From positions 2,108,001 to 2,172,000 of the forward strand of contig JAYKKR010000002.1 of assembly GCA_036971615.1 (NCBI GenBank): DNA of 64,000 nucleotides, written 5' to 3'. The notes under the pieces are model-generated. The model ran no database searches, was not told where the DNA came from, and saw only the letters and a list, made by a program, of their open reading frames with translations. The stretch is from Amyloporia xantha. Taxonomy: Eukaryota > Basidiomycota > Agaricomycetes > Polyporales > Adustoporiaceae. Positions 11,460-24,158 of the stretch are shown here, piece by piece; within the stretch, counting starts at the first letter, position 1; each line of letters starts with the position of its first letter. The translations under genes and the position numbers were made by a program.

Positions 11460-12714
11460 ATGGAGCCACGACCGATCCGGAAGCGTGCTGCAGGTTCAAC
11501 GGACGATGTAACCCCGCGAACAGCCACGAAGAAGACGCGTTTCGTCGAACCCTCAGAAGACCCCGCCCAGTTCGCAGAGGATGTCGATGCACAACTCGAG
11601 ACACGACAACGCCGAGGACGTGTCAAGACGGAGGGCTATGATTCGGACTCGAGTGACGATGGCGAGAGTGTCGTCAAAAGTAGGCGTCCCGGTGCCGATG
11701 GGGCTGTTGAAGATGAGGACGATGACATGTTCGCCATGGGCGAGAAAGAGGAGAAGAAGGCGGAAGAGAGCGGGAAGAAGAAGGAAGAATTCCTGCGTTT
11801 GGGCGATATTGAGGGTCAGGAGTTTGGAAACAAGTCGGGATCGGAGGATTCAGATAGTGAGGACGAAGCGGTGGAAGACGAGGACGATGCGGAACGACGG
11901 AAGAAGGCAGGGATGGGGTTCGAGCTCTCGTCATTCAACATGCGAGAGGAGATGGAGGAGGGGAAGTTTGCCGCGGATGGGACGTATGTCCGTACATTCG
12001 ACCCTCACGCGGCGCATGATCGGTGGATGGATGGTCTGGATGAGAAGGAGATCAAGAAGGCGAGGCGGAGTCATCGACAGAGAGAGAAGGAGCAGAAAGA
12101 GAAGCAGAGGGCCGAGGAGCGGGAGCTTAAGCAGCTAGGCGGTAAAGATGATGTGGAGAAGGAGCTGGTCGGGATGCTGAAGAAGGGAGAGACCGTCTTG
12201 GAAGCCTTGCAGCGGCTTGGGGCACAGGCGAAGAAGTCCGGAGCAAGCAAGAAAAAGTACGTGTTTATTATTTTTATCATGAAATGAGGCTTACGAAGCT
12301 ATCAGTATGAAGCCCAACAATAAACATAAGGGCGATCTCAACGGCGAAGCTATGCAGGTGGACAAAGCTCCGAAAGCTCCTTCGGATATTGATCACATCA
12401 CCCACCTCGCATCGACCCTCATGTCCCTGGGCGACACGGACATCTATTCCCGGACTTATGAGGAATTGGTCCGCTCCGTCAGGTCCGCAGGCAAGGTGGA
12501 TTCTTCGTGGGTCCCTCCATCAGCCGATGTCAAGTACGAATATAGGTGGGCCGTCCCTGATACTTCAGGACAGGAAGGACAGGTCTTCGGCCCGTTCAGC
12601 GAAGACGAGATTCAGGCATGGTTCAAAGCCGGATATTTCGGTCCCTCCGGGGAGAAAGTACAGGTGCGAAAGGTCGGAGGCGATTGGAGTAGTTGGGATG
12701 ATGTCCTGACATAA
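11460..12714 (+). CDS. LIN1: U5 snRNP GYF-domain protein (CD2BP2/Lin1-like)
   Basis: Two exons, 11460..12256 and 12306..12714, 401 residues. The first two thirds are highly charged and acidic (GYDSDSSDDGES, DEDDDMFAMGEKEEKK), then FELSSFNMREEMEEGKF and a basic coiled-coil stretch. The C-terminal GYF domain is clear: YEYRWAVPD, then VFGPFSEDEIQAWFKAGYF and WSSWDDVL. Lin1/CD2BP2 joins the U5 snRNP through Prp6/Prp8 contacts and leaves before spliceosome activation. Length and domain order fit the family. A 13-base unit spanning the stop codon is tandemly duplicated at the 3' end. Confidence 0.9.
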
Positions 12715-12730
12715 CATCCTGACATAACAT
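12705..12730. repeat. 13-bp tandem duplication at the LIN1 stop codon
   Basis: The unit CCTGACATAACAT occurs twice head to tail (12705..12717 and 12718..12730). The first copy contains the TAA stop of the upstream gene, so the second copy is in the 3' UTR. Confidence 0.85.
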
Positions 12731-12943
12731 GTATGCTTGGGTCATTGAGGTGTTGGTATTGGCGATGAGTCGACGTGTATCATTATCTGTATCTGTAGTC
12801 GATATACGCACCCACTATTTATGTTGGAAAGTCTCAACTCTGGCCATACTTATCTCTGCATGGGCGCGACTAATATTACATTCCAGTTCCTGATACAACA
12901 ATTACGAAGGACACACAAAGCATGACAAAGAGCATGAAAACGA

Positions 12944-15900
12944 TCAGTGACTGATGAATTGGAACACAAACGAAACCTCTGGTAGGCCAACTTCTGCACG
13001 TAACAAATCATCGTGGTTGTTCTTGAGCTCCGCATTCGTGAAGTGGTTCCACCTACATACTTTGAATATCTTATGCGGAAAATAAGTCGGAATGTCACTT
13101 ACGTGCTAGCATCTCCATACAATATCGCCTGCGCTTTCATTAGTTGCTTTCCATTCTTGCATCGTTTGCACTTGAACGTTTCATGCGTCTCGCAGAGCGT
13201 GTTCTCGTTAAAAAGGAATAACTTCCGCAGCGCATCTAGGGAGAAATGGCGTTCCGTATCTTCCTTCTCGTCAACAACTGCCGAGGAGAGTGCCTGTTTA
13301 TTTGCTTGTCGCTGGAAGATCTTCTCTTCAATTGTCCCAGTGGAGATGAAGCGATATACGAAACCTGAAAGTTTGTGTTTAGTCAATGATGTATGCCTGT
13401 ACTCACGTTGACGTACACTCTTTCTTCTGTCCATCACGCCACACACGTGCAAGTGCTTGCTGATCGGCTGCCGGATTCCAGTCTAGGCGTCCGCCAAATG
13501 TTATGCTACTTTCTCGAGCACGAAGAGGAGCGGACATACCGGGATCAAACAGAATAAGACGATTCGCGCCTATCAGGTTGATACCACATCCACCGGCTTT
13601 GCTACTTAGCAAGAAGACGAACTCCTTGCCTTCTGGGTTGTTAAATTGGTCGACTAGTTTCTGGCGTTTGGTGATAGTCATACTACCATCAAGACGGAAG
13701 TAACCGTACCTTTGTAATTTGCAATGTTAGATCGCAATAAGTAAGAAACGGAAGCGAACAGACTCACTTCTTGCTTCGGAGGAGCTTCTCAAAAAGATCC
13801 AGTGTCTGTGTGTAGTTACTAATCAAGACAATCTTATCTTTCGTCTCGGATCGAATGCGATGTAAGAATCTTTCAACAGAAATGTGCAAACGATGTCAGC
13901 CCGTCGCTCTGATTAATTGATTCAATGGCCGATCTTACCTTTCGAGAACCAAAAACTTGCCGCCCCATTCGCAATGAACCGTTTGGCTTCGATTCTTTTC
14001 CCTGGCGGTAGCGCCCGCTCCGTTGAAATCCTCTGGAAGTAGCTTCTCCGAACCTCGAAGATCACCCGGCAGATCAAGGAGCTCGGGATGGTTGCATAAT
14101 TTCTTGAGGATGTTAATTGCCTTGAGCGGTTGGGAATTCACGCCGCGAAGAAGGGCCTGAATTTCGGGTGAGGAGATGAACAAGCGATATAAGGAAAGCT
14201 GAAATTCCGAAAGGCCGCAGAAGACTACTTGCTCGTACTTGACAGGCACTACATCCATTTGTCAATATACATATTGACGAGACTGCAGACGAAGCGACTC
14301 ACAGTACTTAGTCAAAACATCGTTTGTGCGTCTGATGATGAATTTTGCGACAAGCCCACCAAGTTCCTTGAGCTTCTTCTCACTTTCAGCCTTGATTGTG
14401 TCACTCGCATCAGCATCGCGACCCCGGATAATAGCATTCTCGAAATTCTTCCTGAAGTCGTTCTTTGTGCCGAGGAAGTTGGGATTGATGAAATTTAGCA
14501 GTGAGAAGTATTCTGATAGGTCGTTCTGATCGGCGTGCATTGCTACATGAGTGTTCTTACTTTGCCAGGTGACGATGAGACAAACCTGTATAGGAGTACC
14601 GGAAAGAATAACGCGACGTCTCACGTTCAGCGCATTCAATGCCTGAAACGTTTGGGATTCTGGGAGGGATTTAAAATTGAGATGCTAGTATATGAGGAAA
14701 CGACAAACCTGAGTTTTTCAGCCGATGCCCTTCATCGCAAAGAAGTAGCCCAATCGTGCAATTCGCGAGGTATGTTGATAGTGCTCGCAGTGTTTCGTAC
14801 GAGACGATCATAACTACAAGTCATCCGCGCTCGATGTCAGCTTAATACAACAATTCAAGAATGCTTACCAGGCTGTGAGACGTTACGGCCGCCTGCTGCG
14901 ACCCACCTTGCCACCTTCTCCAGCATCTCTGCTTTGCTGCCTTTACCATCGATAGCAAGGACCGATATTGTCTCCTTTCCAAGCCATTTTACTGGTTAAC
15001 TCGTTAGCCTGTACTCGTGAGGGTGCCTGTGTAGATGATGTACCTAATTCATTCGCCCAGTTTCTGACAAGACTAGAAGGGCATGCAATTATACATTTCT
15101 CAATAGTCGGCTTGCCTGCATGAGGCGACTGCTTGAGCAATGTCCACATTAGCGCAATGCACTGTAGTGTCTTCCCAAGACCCATCTCATCAGCCATGAT
15201 ACAGCCGTATTGGTTCTCAACGACCATGCCAGTAGTGCATCTGTAGAGGAACTGCCCTGAAGTCAGGAAGCATGCCGATTCCTGAAGGGTAGACAGACTG
15301 TACCTGCACGCCTTCTACTTGATGAGGCCGAAGTACCTTGGTCAGACGCGGGTCTATGACAACGGCGACCTTGCTGTTCTGCTTCTTCTTATCCTTCCCT
15401 CCGCCTAGCAACTCCCTGAGACTCTTGTGCGGATTGTAGAGACCAGCGGTCTTCTCCCTTGCCTCCTGTGCGGCTTTCTCCTTGGCCTCTTCCTTCTCTC
15501 TCTCCTTTCTCTCTTCGTCCGTCTCTCTTTCGTCGACTGTGGGATCATACAAAACGATTGCATGATCTTCCATAGGATCATAGAGCGGTCGAGGAATGAT
15601 GTTCGCCAATGGGCGGATACCCAGAGAAGCATTGGTAAGAGTTGTTGGAATAACGTCTCCATCTTTGTTTCTCATTTCCGGAATGGAGAACCTGCGAGAC
15701 ACCTGATCGAACGGCTTTACCTTGTAAACGGGGTATTGTTTGACATTGCTGTCCCGAGGGCGCTCTGGGAAGCCGTTCTTATCCAGCTTTTTCTTTTTCT
15801 TCTTAGGCTCATCTTCGTCCTCCGATCCTGAGTTATCAGAACCCGCTTGAGCATCCTTGTAAGAGACTCGTTTCCTTTTCCGCTGTGGTTGATCCCGTTG

Positions 15901-16002
15901 GACAATACTGGTGGGTGGCTTGAATGGTTTATTGACGCGAACGCTCTCTTGTAACCGATCGACTACTTTCCCATCATTGGTGGTGGGTACTCGGCGAAGC
16001 AT
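12944..16002 (-). CDS. RAD54: DNA repair and recombination ATPase Rad54
   Basis: Swi2/Snf2-family dsDNA translocase that works with Rad51 in homologous recombination. Twelve exons: 16002..15304, 15251..15044, 14991..14869, 14813..14709, 14659..14586, 14525..14303, 14248..13939, 13869..13768, 13709..13540, 13482..13417, 13364..13103 and 13052..12944. They join in phase to 816 residues, close to other fungal Rad54 proteins. Walker A is ADEMGLGKT (residues 253-261), the DEAH-type box is DEGH (370-373), then [26 protein letters not shown] and the arginine-finger motif [12 protein letters not shown] (about 679-690). The C-terminus has a [12 protein letters not shown] segment and ends [10 protein letters not shown]. 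The N-terminal region is basic ([11 protein letters not shown]). It is the first of three minus-strand repair/chromatin genes. Confidence 0.95.
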
Positions 16003-16304
16003 CTCAGGCGAGAAGTATGTAATCAAGAAGGACAATGGGGGAAGCAAGAGTGCATGCAGCGGATTAACGCCCAAGAGCGTGGCTTAACGCGATGTGCGCC
16101 ACGCTCGTGACCGTGTCGCGTCGACGCAGGACACGACGGCTGATCCTTCTCTGACAAAGCTACGACATGTGGATAATGATAAATAATGGCTCTGGCGCAA
16201 AAACTTTCATTATACGTGCAATACAAGTACGTAACACAAAGCACATCGACGAACAAGTGTCCATAGGACGTTGGAGACAGCATACAATTACTTTTATAAC
16301 ATAC

Positions 16305-19152
16305 TCAAGCAGACCAGCGAATATCATCAGCATGGATAACAGCATCTGCATAGGCGGAATAGTTTTCAATGGCGACCTGAGCGACCAGCACGCTGTCACC
16401 CAAGCCCTGGAGGTCGGTTGGCATCTGCAGCTTCTTGCCAAGGATTTGATCCTCGGATGAACACATGGCCAGCAATGCAACGCCAACCATCTCGACAAAC
16501 TGAAGATGTGAAATGTTTACAACGTGAATCTTTGGTTACATGAGTTGAGACTCACCAGTTCCCCTGCCTGCAGGCGAGAGCGGAAGCGTTCGAAGTGTTG
16601 CTTGTGCATTTCATCCGCGGTCGAGTCCAGCACAAGCCTCGCAGAGAAACCATCGGCTTTCATGGTATCCAGCAAAGTACGGGCGTGCTCTTCCTTGTAG
16701 AATTTCCCAGGAGGTCCTGCAGTGGGTTTATCGTTCAACATTGTCAGGGGAGTTGCCTGAGGATGAACATCTTTGAGCAAGACCGGCAAGGACACCGCTG
16801 AGTCGAGGCTCAAGAACAATACCGGTTTGGGCCGGTCAGATGTCCTAGGAAAAGTGTCAATAATCGAGCAAGCCTAAAAACCGTCAAACATACGAGCTTA
16901 TGGAGGCTTCTTCCTTTGGCGCCGCTGGCCTGTCCCTACCAAGACCACTGCACCGACACAAGGTAAGATTTTCAGCTTTACGTTAGTTTCCAGACTCGTT
17001 TCACTTACAGGGGACCAAAAATGGTGGATAATTTCCATGCAGGAAAATGAATTCCTGTCACAGGCTTGTCCTCAGTCGCAGGTTTTGAGTTATTCTGCTG
17101 CCTCAGCTTCTCCCGAGGCTCATTTCCATTCATTTCCATTTCTGCCACCGCAGCATCCTTCACCTCCTCCCCCGCCTCCTTCCCTTTCGCAACTACCTTC
17201 TCTGCCGGGCTGATAACTGCAGTCTGTACAACCGGACTAGTTTCTGGCAGGTGATGGTTCCCAGATACAGTGCCATTACTACGTTTGCATCCTATTAGTA
17301 AAAGTAAAACCAAGAAAAGACAAGACATACGCTTGAGACACTCCCTCGAGTGGTTGCGCGTCGGGATCCGGTTCTCCATGCGCATCAACATCATCCTCAA
17401 AATCAGGAAGTGCACCTGCATCCGCAGCGTCCAGACCTGCCATCTGAAGTAGCTCCTCACCGGTGGGACGAATCGGGGCATCTTGACCAACATCCACAGT
17501 TTCAATTCCTACTGATCTCTTACTAACCTGGATCACATAGCCATCACCAAGGGTCAACTCACTGCCGCCTTCTAATTCAGCTTCTATTTCCATCGCGGCG
17601 GAGCTTTTATCTGCATCGTTGGGTCGCCTTCCCTTTCCCTTCACTGTAGTGAGTGAGCCTTTCTGAAATGTCAACAGAGATGACATCTGCAACCCGCTCG
17701 AGGATCGTCCCGGACCAGGTTTTGATCGTGAGGCACGTGAATTACGACCGGAAGTCTCGATGCTTTTGCTAGGACCAGCAACAGCACGACCCGAGTCATT
17801 GCTCGACTCGCCGCGCTTCATTAGCTTTGCCTTGACGGGAATGACGCTACTGGAGCTGTCGCCTAGCATGGGCTCTTCTATCATTTTGATTTTCGGGTTG
17901 GCTGCACGAGCACGATGTGCTGGGACAGGAGGTGAAGGATCTGCACCATCAGCAGGGGACTCCGCGCCAGCGATGGCACCAGGGTTCAGCAGAATGGGCA
18001 CACCAAAACCCATGCCTTCGTCCATCAGTTCATCCCTCTCCAATTCCGCTCGCTCTTCGCCAAATAGTGACCCGTCCGGTGACGATGGCACCTCCGCATT
18101 ACCGAGAGCCATCTCCACCACTGCAGCTGCAACCGCGTCGGAATGCGTATCCTTGTCTCGCTCGGAAGTACCAGGCCGCAATAGCATCTCGTCCGGAGAA
18201 GATTCCCTCTGTGATGCCTTAGATCTCTTTGATGACTTGCGCGCAGGACTCCGGGGTATCCGGTTGACCGAGATGGACTGGGTCGACGATTCTTTCCTGC
18301 TTCGAGCTCTTGACGCTGCAGCGACATCGGGTGCTGAGCGTCTACGACTGACCTTGCGCTCACGAGGGCTCTCCGCTGCATCTTCAGTAGGTTGTTCTCG
18401 TGTTTGACGGGAGCGCTTTCGCTTCGAGCCCGACGGAGTCGATCCATGTGTCACGACTTCTGTATGGCCGTTCGAATCATCCTCAATGAGCGATCTGACT
18501 TCGCTTTCGGAATCCGCTGGGACTAGAGTAGGAGATGGCTCTTTGGCTTTACCCTTTTGCTTCTTGGGCTTGGGCTTGCCTGCTCTATGATTATGACTCA
18601 CAGGAACAAGTCCAGCAAGAAAGGTCACGTACGCGGAGGCCCCATAGGGAAGAACTCTTCCTTTACAGTGAACTGAGAGGGCTTCGTCCAATCTCGCCCG
18701 CCTACGTCAATGCGTTCCCAAAAGCTTTGAATGAAGTGCTCAGAGCCACCTGTAAAGGAAGAAGGCGGTTCCCACCTGCGCGGTATCATCATTGGGGCGT
18801 CAGCTCTATTATTTCCGATTGGAGCTTCATGCTAGAAGACATACGTGTTGTCATCTAGACCGTAGTTCTTCCACTTCTCGTAGCAAACCCAAAAGTCATG
18901 AGCAAACCGAGGCAAACTTGCATGTCTATCCGCACCTTTACGAAATATGACTAGCGATAGGACGGTCGTGAACACGCGTAAAGGTCATATATCAGAGAGA
19001 ATGACTTACCCAGTCTTTCTTTCCCCTGGTCGAAACAATCTTGGCTCGTTGAATGGACTCTACCGACAGAACAGTTGAGTGAAACCCGTCATTTCGCAGT
19101 GCTCCAGCGTTCTCGACGACTGACCGACTTCATACTCGCCGCCTCCTGACAT
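16305..19152 (-). CDS. Chromodomain protein
   Basis: Ten exons: 19152..19125, 19059..19010, 18950..18936, 18873..18845, 18775..18633, 18582..17331, 17278..17009, 16947..16894, 16844..16556 and 16499..16305, 774 residues. The N-terminus is a chromodomain spread over five small exons: GEYEVESIQRAKI, YFVKWKNYGLDDNTWEPP, HFIQSFWERI. The aromatic residues expected to hold a methyl-lysine (Y of EYEV, W of KWK, and W/Y of the DNTWEPP region) are present. Exon 3 is a 15-base microexon coding SYFVK. The long middle is Ser/Arg/Lys-rich and disordered; the C-terminal about 150 residues (LFLSLDSAVSLPVLLKD to HADDIRWSA) are structured but unrecognised. A role as a histone-methylation reader is inferred from the domain only. 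Confidence 0.85.
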
Positions 19153-19629
19153 AACGGTCCAGAGAACTACGATAGTGTTCGACAAAGAGATGGCTGGCTG
19201 GGTATGACGCTTGAGCTCTTTTCGCAGACCTGAATGAGCCTCCGAACGCAGGAGGACACGGGTCGCGAGTCGCGGTCAAGGCGGGATCAACTTTCCTCTC
19301 CGCGCGTGCACCAGGCGCGTGTGCTCGATCACGGCAAAAGCCTGGTTGATCGCTGTCATGAACGGCCGCTACAAGCCGCTACATCGTTTCTTGACACTGC
19401 TCGCGTTGATATTACAATTGTCAATAGTTAATCATCAATAAATCGTGTCACGCACACAGTATAATACATTGCTATCTACATTGCGCATGAACATCCGAAC
19501 GTACATGCCGATAAATGATACAGGATACATGGTCAATTAAATCAAGACAGCGATGCAAATTACGGTCGATAGCTATAGCAATATTAAGAGCATAACAATT
19601 TCCAATGTCCTACCGAATCCAGAGCCAAG
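19153..19629. other. Intergenic spacer upstream of the chromodomain gene
   Basis: About 480 bases between two same-strand genes. Its AT-rich half (19430-19630) is the 3' flank of the Crb2-like gene. No gene or RNA is supported. Confidence 0.35.
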
Positions 19630-22600
19630 CTAGTCATCGGCCAGGTTCAAGAGCCTACCCGCAATGAGACAGTCTTTCACCCATCCGAAATGCACGCAAT
19701 TGACGTCCTGAGGCATGCGGTCGATGTCCGAGTACTCCTTGACCACTACGTAATGGTACTTGGTGAGATCAGCGGTCGATGCATATCTGACGTCTGGCAC
19801 TGCCTCCACGCGCGACGCGCCCATGCAAAGAATGATCCGGGGAACCATGCGACTCGACTCCCTAGCTTTGTCCAAGTCGGTGTTCTACTACATGGTCAGC
19901 TATCAGACAAGCAGCAGGATACATGCGCACTCACCCGCCTGGAAGTCTTCGTAGGCAAAGGCACGAATTCCGATGCGACGCATAAGATGGACTTGTTAGT
20001 GAATAACTTCGATGCGACCAGATTCGACATGATGTCATTCAGATATTCAGTGCTGTTCCCCCAGTCGAGATCGACCAACTGAGATACACGGGCGTTCAAC
20101 CGATCAGAGAAACCAGCAGGCAAGAGAAATTGCGACCAGTCCTTTTCGGCTTTCTGAAGGAAGACATCTTCGGTGAAAGTGAGTCCCAGACTGAAAGACG
20201 GGACTGACTTACTGCATCCACAGTCTGCAGAAGCCAATCAATTGACAGGCAAGGGATACCGAGTCCAAGCGACATAAGAAACTTCGGCTTCTGGTTAGCA
20301 TCATCGGACAAAAGAAATATTCGTTCGACATCGTCCCGCGGATTCCAATGGACATCTTCCTTCTGAATGACCCATCGCTTGTTATTTTGACTGTGCGTTC
20401 CTTCCATCGTGAAAATGTCCAGCCAATCATCAATGACTGTACCGCCATGATTCTTGATGGCAGCCATCAAACGATCTTTATCCTGTACCCAATTCTCGTT
20501 TCCTGGACTCAACGTGACAACAAGTCCCGTCTTCGCAAGCAATCTGCGGAGGCCTTTGACGGAACCGGCGCTTCCGAGCGTAATCTTGAATGGAGATGGA
20601 CTGCCTTTGAGCGGCTTCGGTTTCACAATGGGGATGATCTCTTCAGGAGTGAGTGTTCGGTCTTTCCACGCGCTGATGAGGGTTCGGGAAGCGATGCGAA
20701 TATATTTCACTTCCATCTCGGCACGCTCGAGTTCATCTCCGCTGTCGAATTCGACTGTCACGACACGGTCTGTCTCCAGACGTGTATTGTCGACCACTAT
20801 CGCCTTTTCACTGTCCGGCAGGAGTAAGACGTGATCGCCATTATTCAACCGACAAACTCGTAACTTAGAGATCTCCACAATGTCTTCGGTCGAGTCGTCG
20901 AAATGAATCCGGTATCGCATGGGAGATGTAGACACAATCGAGTGGACTGTGCCTGGATAGTAGTGTCCGTCTTGCTTCCAGAGGGCGTATACACGAGTGG
21001 CATGGGAATCACCGCCGCTCATGACGGAGGAGGTCTTCAGTCTCTTCCCAGACCTCACGAGCGGGGTCGAGGAGGATGCCTTGCTCGTCCGTGTCGGTAC
21101 CTTAGACACTGGTCGCTTCGATGTTGAAGAAACCGCCCGCTTCCTCTTTCTCGCCGAAGTGAGTCTTGGCAGTATCTGCTCCTCGTCCACGTCCATGTAG
21201 TCATCATCGGCAAGCTCGGTTCCCGCCTCTCCATCCGCATCGGGGATTGTAGCGTCTGCCTCGGGACTGACTGCTGTCTCGTCATCTGATGACACCACAG
21301 GCACCGCTCGACGCAACTTCTTGGGCATCACTGGAGTGGACGAGCGAGACTTTGATGAAGCCTTGGATCCACGCCCTACCGGCTTGCTATCGATTTGACG
21401 ACTTTTGGAACCTCGTGACCCAACACCACCAGACGTAGCACGCTTCGTCGTGTCCTCGAGAGGTTCCGACGACGGTACTTCGTTCATTTCCGGAGAGCGT
21501 CCTCGTGCAGGCTGGCGACTGGTCGACTTGGCGACGATTTGAGGCCGGCCAGCCTTTACTGCACTGGATCCAGGCGTAATCATGCCCTGCGGCCCCTTCT
21601 TCGCATCGCCCCCGTTTCGAGATTGTACGACAGGTAAGGTCTTGGACTCTGGTTTTGAAGGAGCTTTCCCCTTTCCCTTATCCCGTGACTTCGGTGGAAG
21701 GGCAGCAGCAAGCGGAATATCTTCTTCCTCGCCGGAGGTATTCCCAGCGCCATATATGACCGAATCTGGAACGATATCATCGGAGGGCAGCCCAGCCCGC
21801 CCAGGGGGCTGAGCAGGCTGTACGGTGAGTTGTCCAGGAGGCTTCGCTGATTGGGGAGGATGATTTGCTTGGTCCGGAAGGATGGTATTATCAGGTTCCA
21901 TTGGCTCTGAGCCGGGCACTATATCGGTTGGTACAGGAGCCCTGGCTCTCGTGGGTAGCTGTCGACGTAACCGAGGTGGCGGGACAGGTGTCACAGCACT
22001 CCCGTCTACAGCATAGGTATCGGACGGCTGCGTATCTTGAACAAAGTGAGGGATCGCAGGTGTGCCGGTTTCATTGCTCGGCCCCGCCTGACCTGCTCCA
22101 TCACGACGAGTACTTGGAGAGTCCACTCCCTGGTATTTCCATCTCTTATGCGGGGGTATCATGCTGAGCATACTCTTGGGAACGGACAATCTGCTAGTGC
22201 CCTCTGAGGGTCCAGAGGTAGAAGCAGCAGGATACTGTCGGTCGATATGGGTATAGTTGCTGTGCTGGTTCTGATTGGCAAGATTGGTGGATCGATCGAC
22301 GTCTTGAGTAGTATCTGCTGGTTGGGTGGGCTCTGCGTCGCTCGGCTGCGTGGCCAACTGTGTTGCGACGTAAGGCTCTGGATTAGGCTCAAACGGATCC
22401 ATGTTCAGGAGGCGTTCGTATGATGATGAAGGCTCCGTAGACGCATCGTCCGGAGGCGACGAGGGCAATGTCGAAGCACCCACATTCGCTGCTGTTTCTT
22501 TATAGTCGTACTCAACTATCTGCCCCTGACCTTGCGGGTATTGGTCAGAAAGTTGAGTATCGCTATCAGGCTGACGAGTGCCATAATTCTGCGACAGCCC

Positions 22601-23607
22601 GCCTTGTGAATTACCAGAGTTAGAGGAGTTCGATGGAGTCGCGGCAACAAGTATTTCGCCCGTACGGGCTAGAGGTCGCGCAGGAGTGGGGGGAGCAACG
22701 CGTCGATGTTGAGGAGATAATGAGTATATGCTGGGAGGTCTAGAAGGGGATGACATTTGAGCGCTGGAATCGTCTTCGATGTTTGATTGCGGTCGCCCGA
22801 GCTCGGACAATGGAACATTGAAGGTCTTTGTGTTCTCCAAAAAGAGTTTTTGGGGGTCCTGGAACGAGAACGGCCCAGCAAAGGAGTCCTGGGATGCAGG
22901 AGATGACGACCTTTGTCTCTGACCACGAGGCACAGCTCGCACAGGTGCATTTGTTGTCCTTGCAGCACCAGGATGGCGAAGTGGCGCAGGCTTAGGTGAC
23001 CGAACGGGGGATACAAAGGAGACAGCTTTCGCAGATTTGAAAATGGGTGTGACAGAACGGACTTCGGAGGCGAGTGGTGTGATATCCTTTGTCTGCTTAC
23101 CCGGAAATCCAGCAGTGAGTCTAACTGTCGCGAATACGTAGTCTTACGGAATAGCTCGCCTCAATAGAGCCCGTGTCTCCGTGATTGCTCGAGATCTTGC
23201 CAAGAACGCCTGGGGAAGGACAGGGTACGGAATTGGGACTCGCCCGCTCTCTGTCCCATACTGTCGGCGCATTCTCCTTTTGTGAGTTTCCGCCTTCCAC
23301 ATAATCCTCAGCTTGGGAGTCTAATTGTGTCGCTACAAGGCCATGAAAGTGGTATTGCGGGTGGCCAGACTTGACATCCGGACTAGAGGGAGCCTCAGAT
23401 GCTCCGCCTTGTGTATGGTCCGCATGGCCTGGCAGAGTGCTTCTCACTGGGGATGAAATGCCGTGTGGCAACACAGCGCGCAGCAGCTGACTGGCCTGAG
23501 ACTCACCATGACTGCTACAACGACGGTCAGTTACCTCAATGTATCTGCGAACTGTCTAACCATGTACGCAAGACCGACCTCGATTCATCGGACGCGTCCA
23601 TGAGCAT
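19630..23607 (-). CDS. Tudor-BRCT checkpoint mediator (Crb2/Rad9/53BP1-like)
   Basis: Five exons: 23607..23579, 23511..23148, 23092..20213, 20153..19935 and 19884..19630, 1248 residues. The start ATG follows an in-frame TGA directly upstream. A Tudor-type domain begins near residue 830 (RVYALWKQDGHYYPGTV, then RIHFDDSTEDIVEI), and two BRCT repeats fill the C-terminus from about 970 (LRRLLAKTGLVVTLSP; WVIQKEDVHWNP) to the end (NCVHFGWVKDCLIAGRLL). The long N-terminal region is disordered and rich in SQ/TQ sites (ESQASQ, DTQLS, DTTQ), typical targets of ATM/ATR kinases. Known relatives bind methylated H4K20 and modified H2A at double-strand breaks and activate Chk kinases. Orthology to Crb2/Rad9 is inferred from architecture. 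Confidence 0.9.
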
Positions 23608-24158
23608 TTGTCAGTCCTTCGGATATGAGCCTATTTTCGTAATAAAAACAATCCGTTCTGCCGGTATGAGGTGCGATGGTGAGGTGTCAGAGAAGTACAA
23701 CACCGTAGGCCGGAGTGCACTACTTGCGACCTGAAGGTGTCCAAGATGGGCAGCGAAGGAGATAAGAGTATGCCAACCCTTGAGAATAAAACCACAGAAG
23801 ATCGCCGATAGATTCAAGAACTGGTGGCCCTCCACAAATCAGCAGAGCCAAAGTCAATGGAGGGAAAGACACGAGAGGTACATTCAGCGCGTTGTCGCGC
23901 AAAATCGCAGCCGCGACGCGGAGTGGGCGCTAACTTGCGAGTCGGGCAATGAGTACTGGATCACGGGACTTGTGTCGGCGCATCAACATCGCGTCCAACT
24001 GGTTTCCGACTCTGCACTGCTTATCATCGGCCTCTGCAGCGTCGTCGACAGGGCTGTGTACGGTGCTGGCCGCTGAACTAGACTGTCTCGAGTATTTGCG
24101 CTATCTTGATCTATCTGGATTATCTTGTCGCTCTTTTTTCATCACCTTCGTTTCCGTC
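23608..24158. promoter_or_regulatory. Divergent promoter region
   Basis: About 550 bases between the divergent starts of the Crb2-like gene and the membrane-protein gene. The plus-strand frame stays open upstream of 24159 (back to 23949), but those codons show no family features. Confidence 0.35.

Noticed and set aside
17760..18407. Plus-strand frame of 215 codons
   Set aside because: It is antisense to the large disordered exon of the chromodomain gene and has no motifs or splice partners.
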